Origin: Salsipaludibacter sp038233055
Lineage (GTDB): Bacteria; Actinomycetota; Nitriliruptoria; Nitriliruptorales; Nitriliruptoraceae
Direction of reading: 5' to 3'
Length of the DNA stretch: 64,000 bases
NCBI GenBank assembly: GCA_038233055.1
Contig: JBBSMS010000002.1
Span: forward strand, 1 to 64,000
Shown here: positions 19,340 to 28,412 of the stretch, in pieces
How the letters are laid out: each line of letters begins with the position of its first letter
How positions within the stretch are numbered: position 1 is the first letter of the stretch
Translations under genes and position numbers: made by a program
The notes under the pieces: model-generated
Database searches by the model: none
Seen by the model: only the letters and a program-made list of their open reading frames with translations
What the model was told of the DNA's origin: nothing

Positions 19340-19872
19340 TGGAGAGCACTGGCATTGTGGGCATCTACCAGCGAGTTGTCGAACCAGAATGGCTCGATCC
19401 TCTGGATCCCAGCTACTCCGTCCGACATGGCGGGCGCTGGAACGCGCCGGAGTCTCACGCGGCGTTGTACTTGAACGCGGATGTCGTGACCGCTCGAGCC
19501 AACGTGAAGGCCAAGTTCGACGGCCTTCCGTATGGAGCCCAGGACCTAGATCCCGCGGACGCACCCCACCTGGTCGAGGTCGAGGTTGCCGCCGGGGTGG
19601 CCTGCGAAGTCAGAACGCCGTCGGGGCTCACTTCCGTTGGTCTTCCACCTACCTACCCAAGAGACCTGGGTGGTGGCATCGTCCCATGGAGCGACTGCCA
19701 GCCCATCGGCGCAGTGGCCCACTCCACCGGGCTTGACGGGGTGGCCTGCCGATCGGCAGTGTTGGCCACCGGCGAAGAACTTGCTTGGTTTTCGCGCCCG
19801 CTGCGTGCTGCAGCAACTGTTAGGACTCGGGCTGAGTTTTCTGATTGGTATTGGCTTGACGACGTCAGGTAA
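19339..19872 (+). CDS. RES-domain toxin (NAD+ phosphorylase/ADP-ribosyltransferase-like)
   Basis: A 177-residue RES-family toxin. The motif is recognisable in YQRVVEPEW, RHGGRWNAPESHAALYLNADVVTARANV, and a late TGEELAWFS. RES toxins such as MbcT and ParT degrade or transfer NAD-derived groups and halt growth. The conserved Arg (GGRWN), Tyr (ALYLN) and Glu (GEELAWF) positions appear to be present. Its ATG overlaps the antitoxin stop by one base, a standard toxin-antitoxin arrangement. Low GC content is shared with the antitoxin. Confidence 0.82.
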   Translation: MESTGIVGIYQRVVEPEWLDPLDPSYSVRHGGRWNAPESHAALYLNADVVTARANVKAKFDGLPYGAQDLDPADAPHLVEVEVAAGVACEVRTPSGLTSVGLPPTYPRDLGGGIVPWSDCQPIGAVAHSTGLDGVACRSAVLATGEELAWFSRPLRAAATVRTRAEFSDWYWLDDVR

Positions 19873-19993
19873 GACGTTGCGGAGTCACGTCTGGGGGTCG
19901 GGATCGCTAACCAGTGAGGTAAGCCCCGTGTGATGGCCAACACCAGCCGGACCACTCACCGGGGCCCTCTCAGTCCCGCAGTCCTCCGGCCAC

Positions 19994-20266
19994 GTGCAGG
20001 TCGAGGTCGACGGGATCGTCGTCGCCGACAGCCACCAGCCACGGATGTTGCTCGAAACCGGGCTGCCGACCCGCTCCTACCTCCCCAAGACCGACGTCCG
20101 GATGGACCTGCTGCGGCCGTCGGACACGCGCACGCACTGCCCCTCCAAGGGCACTGCCAGCTACCACGACCTGGTGCTCGACGACTCGGGCGAAGACTCG
20201 ATCCACGAGGACCTCGTGTGGTGGTATCCGGCCCCGCTGCTCGAGTCGATCGCCATCGCGAGCTGA
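19994..20266 (+). pseudogene. DUF427-domain fragment
   Basis: A 90-codon frame carrying most of one DUF427 domain: VEVDGIVVADSHQPRMLLETG, LPTRSYLPKTDVRMDLL, SDTRTHCPSKGTASYHD, EDLVWWYPAPL. The frame runs open upstream without a convincing start, and the end stops before the CFYNERVD block that closes the family. Both ends are therefore missing. It sits just after the low-GC toxin-antitoxin island, so it may have been truncated when that DNA entered. Confidence 0.6.
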
Positions 20267-20341
20267 CGGCGTGCTCCAGGACCGTCCGAAGAGCCCGTTC
20301 AGCTGACCTTCCGGCAGTCTGCGGCCGTTCGCCCGACGCGG

Positions 20342-21634
20342 TCAAGGGTCGAGTTGGGCCCGCGCCGCCAACATCAGCACGGCGCCCGTGGCGGCCGTGG
20401 CGGCCGCGACGAGCCAGGCCGTGGCGAAGGAGGTTGCCGCGGCCGTCGCGCCGAACGCCAGCGGCCCGATCGCGTTGCCCACGCCCAGACCGGCCAAGCC
20501 CACGCCCGCTGCCGCACCGGGTGCGTGCGGTGTGAGCCGCACCAGGGACAGGAACAGCAGGCCCGACCATCCCCACCCGGCCGCGAATGCGCCGACCGTG
20601 CCCACGACCAGGGCCGGGGTCGTGCCCAGCGCGCCGACGGCCATCGTCACGGCCCCAGCAGCGAGCATCGCCGCGATCAGGTGCAACCGGGGACCACGAT
20701 CCCGGTCGGCATGCACCCCGGCCCCGACCCTGGCCACGATGCCGGCCACGCTGCCAGTCGCCAGCAGGAGGCCTGCCGCCGACTCGCCCAGCCCCATCGC
20801 GACGCCGCTCTCGGTCAGGAAGACGCTGATCCCACTGGCCGCGGCGCTGCCGGCGGCGGCCGATGCCGCGATCAGCAGCAGGGCACGGCGCGGAGGCGGG
20901 TCAACGACCGGCGCTGCCACCGTCACCCCATCGGTGCGCACCGGCGTGGCGTGGCCAGCCACATCAGGTCCGGTGTGGTGGTCGCCGTCCGCGCTCGCGG
21001 CCCCTGTCCCGGCCGCGCCGCCCCGACGTCCGGCCCCTCGCCTCGCCGGGGCATCGGTGTCCATGTCGGTGCGGGCCATCAGCCATCCCAGGGCGGCCAG
21101 CGGGACGACAGCCAGCAGGAATGCCCAGCGCCATCCGAACGTGGTGGCGGCGCCGGGCACCGCCAGGCCGGCGACCAGCGTGGCCGTCGGGATCGCCGCC
21201 TCCTTGATGCCGAATGCCAGTCCGTGCCGCGTGTCCGGGACAGACCGGGACACCAGGATGGCCAGGCCCGGGTCGGTGAAGGCGATTCCCAGCCCCGCGA
21301 CGCCGAGCAGGACGGCGATGTGCAGCCAGGACGTGGCGAACCCGCCGATGCCGACGAGTGCGACGACACTCAGGGCGGAGCCGGCCGCGACCGACGTCCG
21401 TGCGCCCAGTCGGTCGGTGGCCCGTCCAACCAGCGGGGCCACCGCGGCGCTGACGAGGAACCCGCCGGTCACGGCGGCGCCCAGGGCGGTCTCGCCGAAC
21501 CCGAGGTCTCGTCGGATCTGCACGGCCAGCCCACCGACGAGGAAGACCGGCAGCGCGGCCACGACCAGGGCGGTGCCGGCGGTCGCGATCGGGCGCACGA
21601 CCGAGGGTCGTGGCGTCGTGGTGGTGGGGGTCAC
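20342..21634 (-). CDS. MFS transporter
   Basis: A permease of about 430 residues with the major facilitator signature after helix 2 (GRATDRLGARTSVAAGSAL) and twelve hydrophobic stretches. A long hydrophilic central loop is rich in Gly/Ala/Asp and His (near residues 195-240). The GTG at 21634 (VTPTTTTPRPS) is preferred; the frame extends 32 codons further through Pro/Ser sequence without membrane character. Helices such as ALPVFLVGGLAVQIRRDLGFGE resemble CynX/NimT-type permeases, but the substrate is unknown. It stands alone. Confidence 0.75.
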   Translation of the reverse strand: MTPTTTTPRPSVVRPIATAGTALVVAALPVFLVGGLAVQIRRDLGFGETALGAAVTGGFLVSAAVAPLVGRATDRLGARTSVAAGSALSVVALVGIGGFATSWLHIAVLLGVAGLGIAFTDPGLAILVSRSVPDTRHGLAFGIKEAAIPTATLVAGLAVPGAATTFGWRWAFLLAVVPLAALGWLMARTDMDTDAPARRGAGRRGGAAGTGAASADGDHHTGPDVAGHATPVRTDGVTVAAPVVDPPPRRALLLIAASAAAGSAAASGISVFLTESGVAMGLGESAAGLLLATGSVAGIVARVGAGVHADRDRGPRLHLIAAMLAAGAVTMAVGALGTTPALVVGTVGAFAAGWGWSGLLFLSLVRLTPHAPGAAAGVGLAGLGVGNAIGPLAFGATAAATSFATAWLVAAATAATGAVLMLAARAQLDP

Positions 21635-21771
21635 TTGCGTCCAGCCGTTGTGTTGGGAGCCGCGCAGCGTAGGCGATCGGGTGACGGCACCATCCGCCTC
21701 CCACCCCCAGGGCGATCGGCCCAAGACCACGTCGAAGGCGCATCGAGACCAGGTGCAATCATCCGGCCCCG

Positions 21772-22014
21772 TTGGGGCTGGGGAAGTACACCCCGCACGT
21801 GCTGCGGCAGTCGGCGGCGACGTTGCTGATCGATGCGGGCGCGAGCGTGAAGGACGTCCAGCAGCACCTGGGCCATTCGGATGCGGCGGTGACCCTCAAC
21901 ATTTGCAGCGCCGTGATGGAGGGACGGAGCGAGGACCTGGCCGAGCGTCTGGAAGCGATCCGCCCGGCGGCGACGGGTGTGGGTCACGACCAGGACGGCA
22001 GTGATCGTGACTGA
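21772..22014 (+). pseudogene. Tyrosine recombinase (integrase) C-terminal remnant
   Basis: Eighty codons match the end of a phage-type integrase: YTPHVLRQSAATLLIDAGAS, VKDVQQHLGHSDAAVTLNIC and SAVMEGRSEDLAERLE. Two catalytic positions are changed: the conserved HxLRH block reads HVLRQ, and the nucleophilic tyrosine of the LNIYS block is cysteine. The N-terminal two thirds, with the first catalytic Arg, is gone. It lies about 200 bases from the 3' end of tRNA-Arg, the usual attachment position for such integrases. I read it as the scar of an old integrative element. 22015-22218 holds no gene. Confidence 0.8.
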
Positions 22015-22218
22015 TCGGACCGTGTGGACGGCTGGCCTGGCACCTCGACTCGGGTGGTCCGGGCACTCCTCATGTGTCCAACCGCCGCGTCCGGGCTGGT
22101 GGTTGGAGTGCAGGTCCAGGGCATGCTTGGGGCACGAGCAGGGCACGACACGTCAGCGGCGCGACCCTCTCGACGGGAAGTTGTCGCGGTTTTGATCGAA
22201 TGGGGACGAGCGGAGCAG

Positions 22219-22293
22219 TGCGCCCGGCAGGATTTGAACCTGCGACCGGCGGATTAGAAGGCCGCTGCTCTCTCCGGACTGAGCTACGGGCGC
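22219..22293 (-). tRNA. tRNA-Arg (UCU)
   Basis: The cloverleaf folds with a 7-bp acceptor (GCGCCCG/CGGGCGC), D-arm GCUC/GAGC, anticodon loop CUUCUAA giving UCU, and T-arm GCAGG UUCAAAU CCUGC. The anticodon stem has one mismatch next to the loop (C/U). CCA is not encoded. Its 3' side faces the integrase remnant. Confidence 0.93.
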
Positions 22294-22302
22294 GCGAGGG
22301 AC

Positions 22303-22308
22303 AGGATA
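22303..22308 (-). promoter_or_regulatory. Candidate -10 box for tRNA-Arg
   Basis: TATCCT on the minus strand, nine bases before the tRNA 5' end. The spacing is right for transcription starting at or near the mature end. Confidence 0.5.
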
Positions 22309-22421
22309 CGTCGCTCGCCACCCGAGAGACCCGTTGCGTCGCCGGGTGCGGCCGTGGCAGACTGGCTCCGAGACGGCACCGGCCCGAACCGGTCATGACG
22401 CCGTCGCCATCGGCCAGGTCG

Positions 22422-22721
22422 ATGATGAGCGTGGTCAACCGCAACGCGCCCCGGTCCCCACAGGATCGGGCGATCGATCGTGCCCGCGCGGTCGCCACAA
22501 CCTTCCAGACGTTCGCCTACGTGTTGATGCTCGCCGCGGTCTGGGGTGCCCCGGTTCGGGCGGTGCTGGTGGCACACCGTGATGCCGGATCGGCGTGGCG
22601 CAGCCCGTGGCACCTGTGGGCCATGGGGGAATGGACGGTCGTCTGCCTGGCCGCGTCCTACCTGCTCTGGTGCGCGGGGGACTGGGTGCGCGACGAACTG
22701 GTCCCCACGTCCAGGCGCTGA
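22422..22721 (+). CDS. Small membrane protein
   Basis: A 99-residue protein with two predicted helices (TFQTFAYVLMLAAVWGAPV and WAMGEWTVVCLAASYLLWCAG) and a charged N-terminus (NRNAPRSPQDRAIDRARA). The start is uncertain: tandem ATGs at 22422 and 22425, or an ATG at 22395. It faces the J-domain gene tail to tail. No family is recognised. Confidence 0.55.
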   Translation: MMSVVNRNAPRSPQDRAIDRARAVATTFQTFAYVLMLAAVWGAPVRAVLVAHRDAGSAWRSPWHLWAMGEWTVVCLAASYLLWCAGDWVRDELVPTSRR

Positions 22722-22764
22722 CGCCGCACCGGGATGCGCCCGGGGACGGGGACAAGCGCGTGAG

Positions 22765-23505
22765 TCACTCGGTGCGGTACCAGTCGCCCAGCGGCCACTC
22801 GATCGCGTCGCAGAACATCGACAGCGCCTCGGCCACCAGCACGGCCGTGGCCGCCTCGGACGGGCCCGGGTGCACCACGTAGGTCGACTCGGTGGCCGCG
22901 GGATTGCGCGTCGTGGACCACCCGGCCGGGACCCCGGCGCGGTCGATCCGGCGGCGCGCCCCGGGCGGGAACGTCGCCACCACCTCCAGGTCCCGCCCGG
23001 CCACGCCTCGGCGGGTCGCACCGGTCACCTCCCATCGCGACAACAGGTCGTTGGACAGGTGGCGCGCGACGCGGTTGAGGAACGAGCCCGGGCGTCGGCT
23101 CACTCCGCTGATCCGATCGGGCCCCGACGTGTCGTAGGCACCCGCGACGGCGGCGGCGACCCCAGCGACACTCCAGGCGTCACCCGGGCCCGGGGCGGTG
23201 GCGTCTGCCAGCAGCGACAGGTCGACGTCGTCGGCCTCGGCGCGTCCACGGCCGTACTGGCCGGTCGTCGACGGGTACGCGCGGCGGCCAGTGGACGGCG
23301 AGGCCGCAACCGGCGGCTCGCGGTCGGCTCGGTCCAGCAACAGGTCGACGGCCGCGACCAGGTCCTGGAACACCGCGGCATCGCCACCGGCGTCCGGGTG
23401 ATACGTCCGAGCTGCACGCCGGTAGGCACGGCGGATGTCGTCGGCGGTCGCGTGGCGGTCCACCTGGAGCAGTTCGCGCGCGCGGCGATGCGAGAGGCTT
23501 GCCAT
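22765..23505 (-). CDS. J-domain (DnaJ-like) protein
   Basis: A 246-residue protein with an N-terminal J domain: ARELLQVDRHATADDIRRAYRRAARTYHPDAGG, including the HPD motif that stimulates DnaK ATPase. No Gly/Phe region, zinc fingers or C-terminal substrate-binding domains follow. Instead there is a divergent tail of about 170 residues with VARHLSNDLLSRWEV and WPLGDWYRTE. It is therefore a type III co-chaperone that could recruit DnaK to a specific client. The ATG at 23505 is used; the frame extends seven codons to a GTG. It is monocistronic. Confidence 0.75.
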   Translation of the reverse strand: MASLSHRRARELLQVDRHATADDIRRAYRRAARTYHPDAGGDAAVFQDLVAAVDLLLDRADREPPVAASPSTGRRAYPSTTGQYGRGRAEADDVDLSLLADATAPGPGDAWSVAGVAAAVAGAYDTSGPDRISGVSRRPGSFLNRVARHLSNDLLSRWEVTGATRRGVAGRDLEVVATFPPGARRRIDRAGVPAGWSTTRNPAATESTYVVHPGPSEAATAVLVAEALSMFCDAIEWPLGDWYRTE

Positions 23506-23674
23506 GGACGTGGGATCACCTCGCACCGTCGAGACGTGGCTGGCGGGAAACCGGGTTGCGACCGTGGGTTGCAGCGGGCGTGGGATTCCGGCGGTCCGGC
23601 AGCGCCCGTCCGGCCCATGCTAACGCTGGTCGGGGCCGATCCCGGACCCGTTGGCGGCGTCCTGTCCGGCCGGA

Positions 23675-23946
23675 TCAGGCGCTGTGACGGCTCACGGACG
23701 CACTCGGCGCGCGACCGGCGGACCTGGCTCGTGCGACGGCCGTGGTGTAGCCGACGGCGCCCAGCAGGGACGCGAGGAGCAGCACCACCTCGGCGATCGT
23801 GACAGCGTTGTCCGGCAGTCGCACGGGTGGCAGCGTGTCCGCACCTGGGAGGTCACGACCGCGGGCGCCAGCGGGTTGATGGTCACGCCGCCTGTCCGCG
23901 CGGCGGCCTGGGCCTGAAGCGCGGGCGCCGTGACGGGCGTGGTCAC
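23675..23946 (-). pseudogene. Probable frameshifted small membrane protein gene
   Basis: Two frames with strong coding bias abut. The first (from GTG 23946) reads TTPVTAPALQAQAAARTGG, then VTINPLAPAVVTSQ. The second continues GADTLPPVRLPDN, then the hydrophobic helix AVTIAEVVLLLASLLGAVGYTTAVARA and a short basic tail. The switch lies near 23845 at cctggga (plus strand) and corresponds to one missing base. It may be a decayed gene, a sequencing error or a -1 shift. No family is recognised. Otherwise 23506-24112 contains no supportable gene. Confidence 0.4.
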
Positions 23947-24112
23947 GACGGGGCGTGGTCACCCCGGACGCCGCCACGGCAGGGGCTGCGGTGCGAAGGT
24001 CCTCGCCAGGTCGGCGGTCTCCTTGGCCGCGCCTGTTGCTCTGGCCGTGGTCTGCTCGACGGTCTCGGTGGCGCGTGTGGGCCGATGGACCCGGGGCGCG
24101 CCGAGGAAGTGG

Positions 24113-24183
24113 AGCGGGTGAAGGGAATCGAACCCTCATGACCAGCTTGGAAGGCTGGGGCTCTACCATTGAGCTACACCCGC
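24113..24183 (-). tRNA. tRNA-Gly (UCC)
   Basis: The 71-nt cloverleaf has acceptor GCGGGUG/CACCCGC, D-arm GCUC/GAGC, anticodon stem CCAGC/GCUGG with loop CUUCCAA giving UCC, and T-arm AGGG UUCGAUU CCCU. CCA is not encoded. Confidence 0.95.
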
Positions 24184-24195
24184 GAACGACTCCGC

Positions 24196-24201
24196 AGGAT
24201 A
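24196..24201 (-). promoter_or_regulatory. Candidate -10 box for tRNA-Gly
   Basis: TATCCT on the minus strand, twelve bases before the tRNA 5' end, the same hexamer as at tRNA-Arg. Confidence 0.5.
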
Positions 24202-24371
24202 GCGACGACTGGTCCGGAACCCGCCCCGGTTCAGGCCTCGCGTTCGTCCAGTGCCCACGATGCCCACCCGGTCGGGTCTGTTCCCGCCCACCCGGGCCGT
24301 ACCGGTGGTGGGCACGAGGGACGTCCACCGGGCAGGGTGCCACGGGGCGGCGCCACACAACGCGGGATCGG

Positions 24372-24377
24372 TAGGAT
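24372..24377 (+). promoter_or_regulatory. Candidate -10 box for tRNA-Pro
   Basis: TAGGAT, sixteen bases before the tRNA 5' end. The transcript may read on toward the trigger factor gene. Confidence 0.45.
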
Positions 24378-24393
24378 CGGGGTTCGCAGCAAC

Positions 24394-24468
24394 CGGGGCG
24401 TGGCGCAGCTTGGTTAGCGTGCCTGCTTTGGGAGCAGGAGGTCGCCGGTTCGAATCCGGCCGCCCCGA
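24394..24468 (+). tRNA. tRNA-Pro (UGG)
   Basis: The cloverleaf has acceptor CGGGGCG/CGCCCCG, anticodon stem CCUGC/GCAGG with loop UUUGGGA giving UGG, and T-arm GCCGG UUCGAAU CCGGC. Discriminator A is followed by CCA at 24469-24471, so the 3' CCA may be encoded here, unlike in the other two tRNAs. Confidence 0.95.
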
Positions 24469-24605
24469 CCACGTCGTGACTGGCATCCCCCGCTCGTCCG
24501 ACCACCATCCATCCGCACACATCCGCGATCCGTGCATGCCCGTGCGACCCTGCTGCGGTCCACCTCGGCACCACTCCCACGGCCAACGAACAGGCACCCC
24601 CTGCC

Positions 24606-26033
24606 ATGAAGACGACCGTCGAAACCCTCGACCCCGTCCGCGTCAAGCTCACCGTCGAGGTCGAGCCCCACGTGGTCAAGAAGGCCCACGACCAGGCCGC
24701 GCGCCACCTCGCCGCCCAGGTCAACCTCCCCGGGTTCCGCAAGGGCAAGGCTCCGCGCCGGCTGCTCGAACAGCACCTCGGCAAGGGCGCGATCGCCCAA
24801 CATGCGCTGGAGGACTCGCTGGACAACTGGTACCGCGAGGCGCTGGAGGCCGAGGACCTGGTCCCGGTCGCGTCGCCCGAGGTCGACATCGACACCTTCA
24901 GCGAGGACGAGGGCGCCAACTTCTCCGCCGAGGTCGAGATCCGGCCCGAGATCGACCTGCCCGACCACACCGGCATCCAGGTCACCCACCCCGAGTGGTC
25001 GGTCACCGAGGACGAGGTCGACGAGAAGGTGGAGGAACTGCGCGAGCGGTTCTCGGAGGTCGACGAGGTCGAACGCGCAGCCCGCACCGGCGACTACGTC
25101 ACGATCGACCTGTCGGTGTTCATCGACGGTGAGGAGATCGAGGGCGCCCACGTCACCGACGCGCTCTACGAGATCGGCTCGCAGGGGGTGACCGCCAAGC
25201 TGGATGACGAACTGGACGGGGTCGAGGGCGGCGAGGAGCTGACCTACGTCGACGACCTGCCCGAGGAGTACCCCGAGCATGGCGGCGACGAGGCGGAGTT
25301 CCACGTCACCGTCCACGACGTCCGTGCCAAGACGCTGCCGGCCCTGGACGACGACTTCGCTGCCACCGCCAGCGAGTTCGACACCTATGCCGAGTTGCGC
25401 ACCGACCTGCGCACCAACGTGTTGAAGCAGAAGCTGCGCGGGGCCCTGCACGAGGCCCGCGGCAGCCTGCTCGAGGCCTACCTCGCCACCATCGAGGTCC
25501 CGCTGCCCCCGTCGATGATCACCGACGAGGTCGAGGGCCAGCGCGCCCAGATCACCCAGCAGGGCCAGCAGTACGGGATGACCTTCGAGGACCTGCTCGC
25601 GGCCCAGGACGTGGAGGTCGACGCCTGGGAGGAACAGGTCCGCGAACAGGCCAGCCAGTCGGTCAAGGCGCGCCTGGTGCTGGACACCCTGGCGGAGGAC
25701 CTCGAGGTCCAGATCGAGCCCGACGACGTCAACGAGGAGATCTTCCGCCACGCCATGCAGATGGGCATGCAGCCCGAGCAGGTCGCGGAGATGATCCAGG
25801 ACCAGGGGTCGCTGCCGGCCCTGATCGGGGACATCGCCCGGCGCAAGGCGCTGGACGCGATTGTCGATGGCGGCACCCTGGACGGCGCCCCCGACGACGC
25901 GCTGCTGATCGAACTGGGCCTCAAGCAGGACCCGGACGCTCCCGACCCCACCCCCGAGACTGCGGCCGAGGCCGCCGACGCCCCGGCCGACGCCGACGAG
26001 GCCGCCGACACCACCGAGGCCGACGACGCCTGA
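24606..26033 (+). CDS. tig: Trigger factor, ribosome-associated chaperone/prolyl isomerase
   Basis: A 475-residue protein with the three expected domains. The N-terminal ribosome-binding domain has VNLPGFRKGKAPRRLLEQ, the GFRxGKxP signature. An FKBP-like domain spans about residues 155-245 (ARTGDYVTIDLSVFIDGEEIEGA). The helical C-terminal chaperone domain ends near residue 440. The last 40 residues are an acidic Ala/Asp/Glu/Pro tail, common in actinobacterial trigger factors. It meets nascent chains at the ribosome exit. It precedes clpP and clpX, the usual bacterial order, but a strong hairpin separates it from clpP. Confidence 0.96.
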   Translation: MKTTVETLDPVRVKLTVEVEPHVVKKAHDQAARHLAAQVNLPGFRKGKAPRRLLEQHLGKGAIAQHALEDSLDNWYREALEAEDLVPVASPEVDIDTFSEDEGANFSAEVEIRPEIDLPDHTGIQVTHPEWSVTEDEVDEKVEELRERFSEVDEVERAARTGDYVTIDLSVFIDGEEIEGAHVTDALYEIGSQGVTAKLDDELDGVEGGEELTYVDDLPEEYPEHGGDEAEFHVTVHDVRAKTLPALDDDFAATASEFDTYAELRTDLRTNVLKQKLRGALHEARGSLLEAYLATIEVPLPPSMITDEVEGQRAQITQQGQQYGMTFEDLLAAQDVEVDAWEEQVREQASQSVKARLVLDTLAEDLEVQIEPDDVNEEIFRHAMQMGMQPEQVAEMIQDQGSLPALIGDIARRKALDAIVDGGTLDGAPDDALLIELGLKQDPDAPDPTPETAAEAADAPADADEAADTTEADDA

Positions 26034-26046
26034 GGGCCCCACGAGC

Positions 26047-26104
26047 CACGCGTCGAATGTGCGCATCGCCCCGGAATCCCGGGGTGGGGCGCACACTCGA
26101 CGTG
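26047..26104. terminator. Long inverted repeat after tig
   Basis: Arms of about 25 bases (cgtcgaatgtgcgc... and ...gcgcacactcgacg) with few mismatches close over a short CCCGGAATCCCGGG tip. No U tract follows, so it may work as a bidirectional or factor-assisted terminator, or as an mRNA 3'-end stabiliser. Confidence 0.65.
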
Positions 26105-26143
26105 ATTTGGCGGGCCTGCGGGGAGGGGTCGGGCGGGGTCGGG

Positions 26144-26172
26144 GCGTGGTCACAGGTTTGGTGCGTGGTCAC
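26144..26172 (+). promoter_or_regulatory. Direct repeat upstream of clpP
   Basis: Two identical gcgtggtcac units at 26144-26153 and 26163-26172, 19 bases apart start to start, just upstream of the candidate -10. The layout suits a regulator binding two helical turns apart. It does not look like the ClgR or CIRCE operators. Confidence 0.4.
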
Positions 26173-26207
26173 GACTCACATCGTGTCGGACCGACAAGGG
26201 CGAGGGG

Positions 26208-26213
26208 TACGGT
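26208..26213 (+). promoter_or_regulatory. Candidate -10 box for clpP
   Basis: TACGGT, seven bases before the ATG at 26221, giving a probable leaderless transcript. No ribosome site precedes that ATG. Confidence 0.45.
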
Positions 26214-26220
26214 GCCCGCC

Positions 26221-26934
26221 ATGACGATTTCACCCGTTCAGAGGACTTCCGCCGTGGCATCCACCCCCTTCGGGTTCGCGCCCCCCTCCGCAGAGGACGT
26301 CGTTTCGTCTGCCGACGACCTCGTGACGTCGCCCACCAACTACCTGGTGCCGACGGTCATCGAACAGACCAACCGCGGTGAGCGGGCCTTCGACATCTAC
26401 TCGCGACTGCTGCAGGAACGGATCATCTTCCTGGGCACGCCGGTCAACGACGAGATCGCCAACGTCATCATGGCCCAGTTGCTGCACCTGGAGTCGGAGG
26501 ATCCCGACAAGGACATCAACATCTACATCAACTCCCCGGGGGGGTCGATCACGGCGCTGTTCGCCATCTTCGACACCATGGAGTACATCAGCCCGGACGT
26601 CGCCACCATCTGCCTCGGCCAGGCCGCCTCGGCCGCCGCGGTCCTGCTGGCCGCCGGCACCAAGGGCAAGCGCTTCGTGCTGCCCCGCGCCCGGGTGCTG
26701 CTGCACCAGCCCCACGGTGGTGCCGAGGGCCAGGCCGGCGACATCGAGATCCAGGCACGCGAGATCATCCGCATGCGCGACCAGCTCAACGAGATCCTGG
26801 CCGACAAGACCGGCCAGACCGTCGAGAAGATCGACAAGGACACCGACCGCGACTTCATCCTGACCGCCGGTCAGGCGGTCGAGTACGGCATTGCCGACCG
26901 CATCCTCGAGTCCCGCAAGGCCATGGGGGAGTGA
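26221..26934 (+). CDS. clpP: ATP-dependent Clp protease proteolytic subunit
   Basis: A 237-residue serine peptidase that forms the tetradecameric barrel used by ClpX. Motifs: YLVPTVIEQTNRGERAFDIY at the usual mature start, INSPGGSITALFAIFDTM (oxyanion region), catalytic Ser in GQAASAAAVLLAAG, catalytic His in LLHQPHGGAEGQAGDIEIQA, and Asp in TDRDFILTAGQA. The N-terminus is about 40 residues longer than typical and probably includes a processed propeptide. The ATG at 26221 suits a leaderless message; a GTG at 26254 with GAGGA eight bases upstream is an alternative. Hairpins on both sides suggest separate expression from tig and clpX. A single clpP is seen here, although actinobacteria usually have a second copy. 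Confidence 0.96.
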   Translation: MTISPVQRTSAVASTPFGFAPPSAEDVVSSADDLVTSPTNYLVPTVIEQTNRGERAFDIYSRLLQERIIFLGTPVNDEIANVIMAQLLHLESEDPDKDINIYINSPGGSITALFAIFDTMEYISPDVATICLGQAASAAAVLLAAGTKGKRFVLPRARVLLHQPHGGAEGQAGDIEIQAREIIRMRDQLNEILADKTGQTVEKIDKDTDRDFILTAGQAVEYGIADRILESRKAMGE

Positions 26935-26942
26935 CCTCGGCG

Positions 26943-27006
26943 GCGGTGCGGACGGCCGCACCGCAGACCCATCACGAGCGCACCGCCCAGCCGGGCGGTG
27001 CGCTCG
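26943..27006. terminator. Double hairpin between clpP and clpX
   Basis: The first stem is 26943-26951 with 26956-26964 (gcggtgcgg/ccgcaccgc, 4-base loop). The second is 26975-26988 with 26993-27006, a perfect 14-bp stem (cgagcgcaccgccc/gggcggtgcgctcg) around AGCC. The arms share ggcggtgcg, so alternative pairings exist. There is no U tract. This probably terminates or stabilises the clpP message. Confidence 0.7.
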
Positions 27007-27059
27007 CGTGGTTCCCCACAGACGGGGGGTGGTGGTGGCCCGGCGGCGGGGCCGGTCAG

Positions 27060-27065
27060 TACGCT
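27060..27065 (+). promoter_or_regulatory. Candidate -10 box for clpX
   Basis: TACGCT, 34 bases before the clpX ATG and downstream of the double hairpin, consistent with independent transcription of clpX. Confidence 0.4.
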
Positions 27066-27099
27066 GCGGGGCGGGACCCGGCGACACGACGAGGACACG

Positions 27100-28374
<1,275 letters not shown>

Positions 28375-28412
28375 GTCGGGACTGCTCCGGCCGGTCCTGA
28401 CCGGGAGATGTC

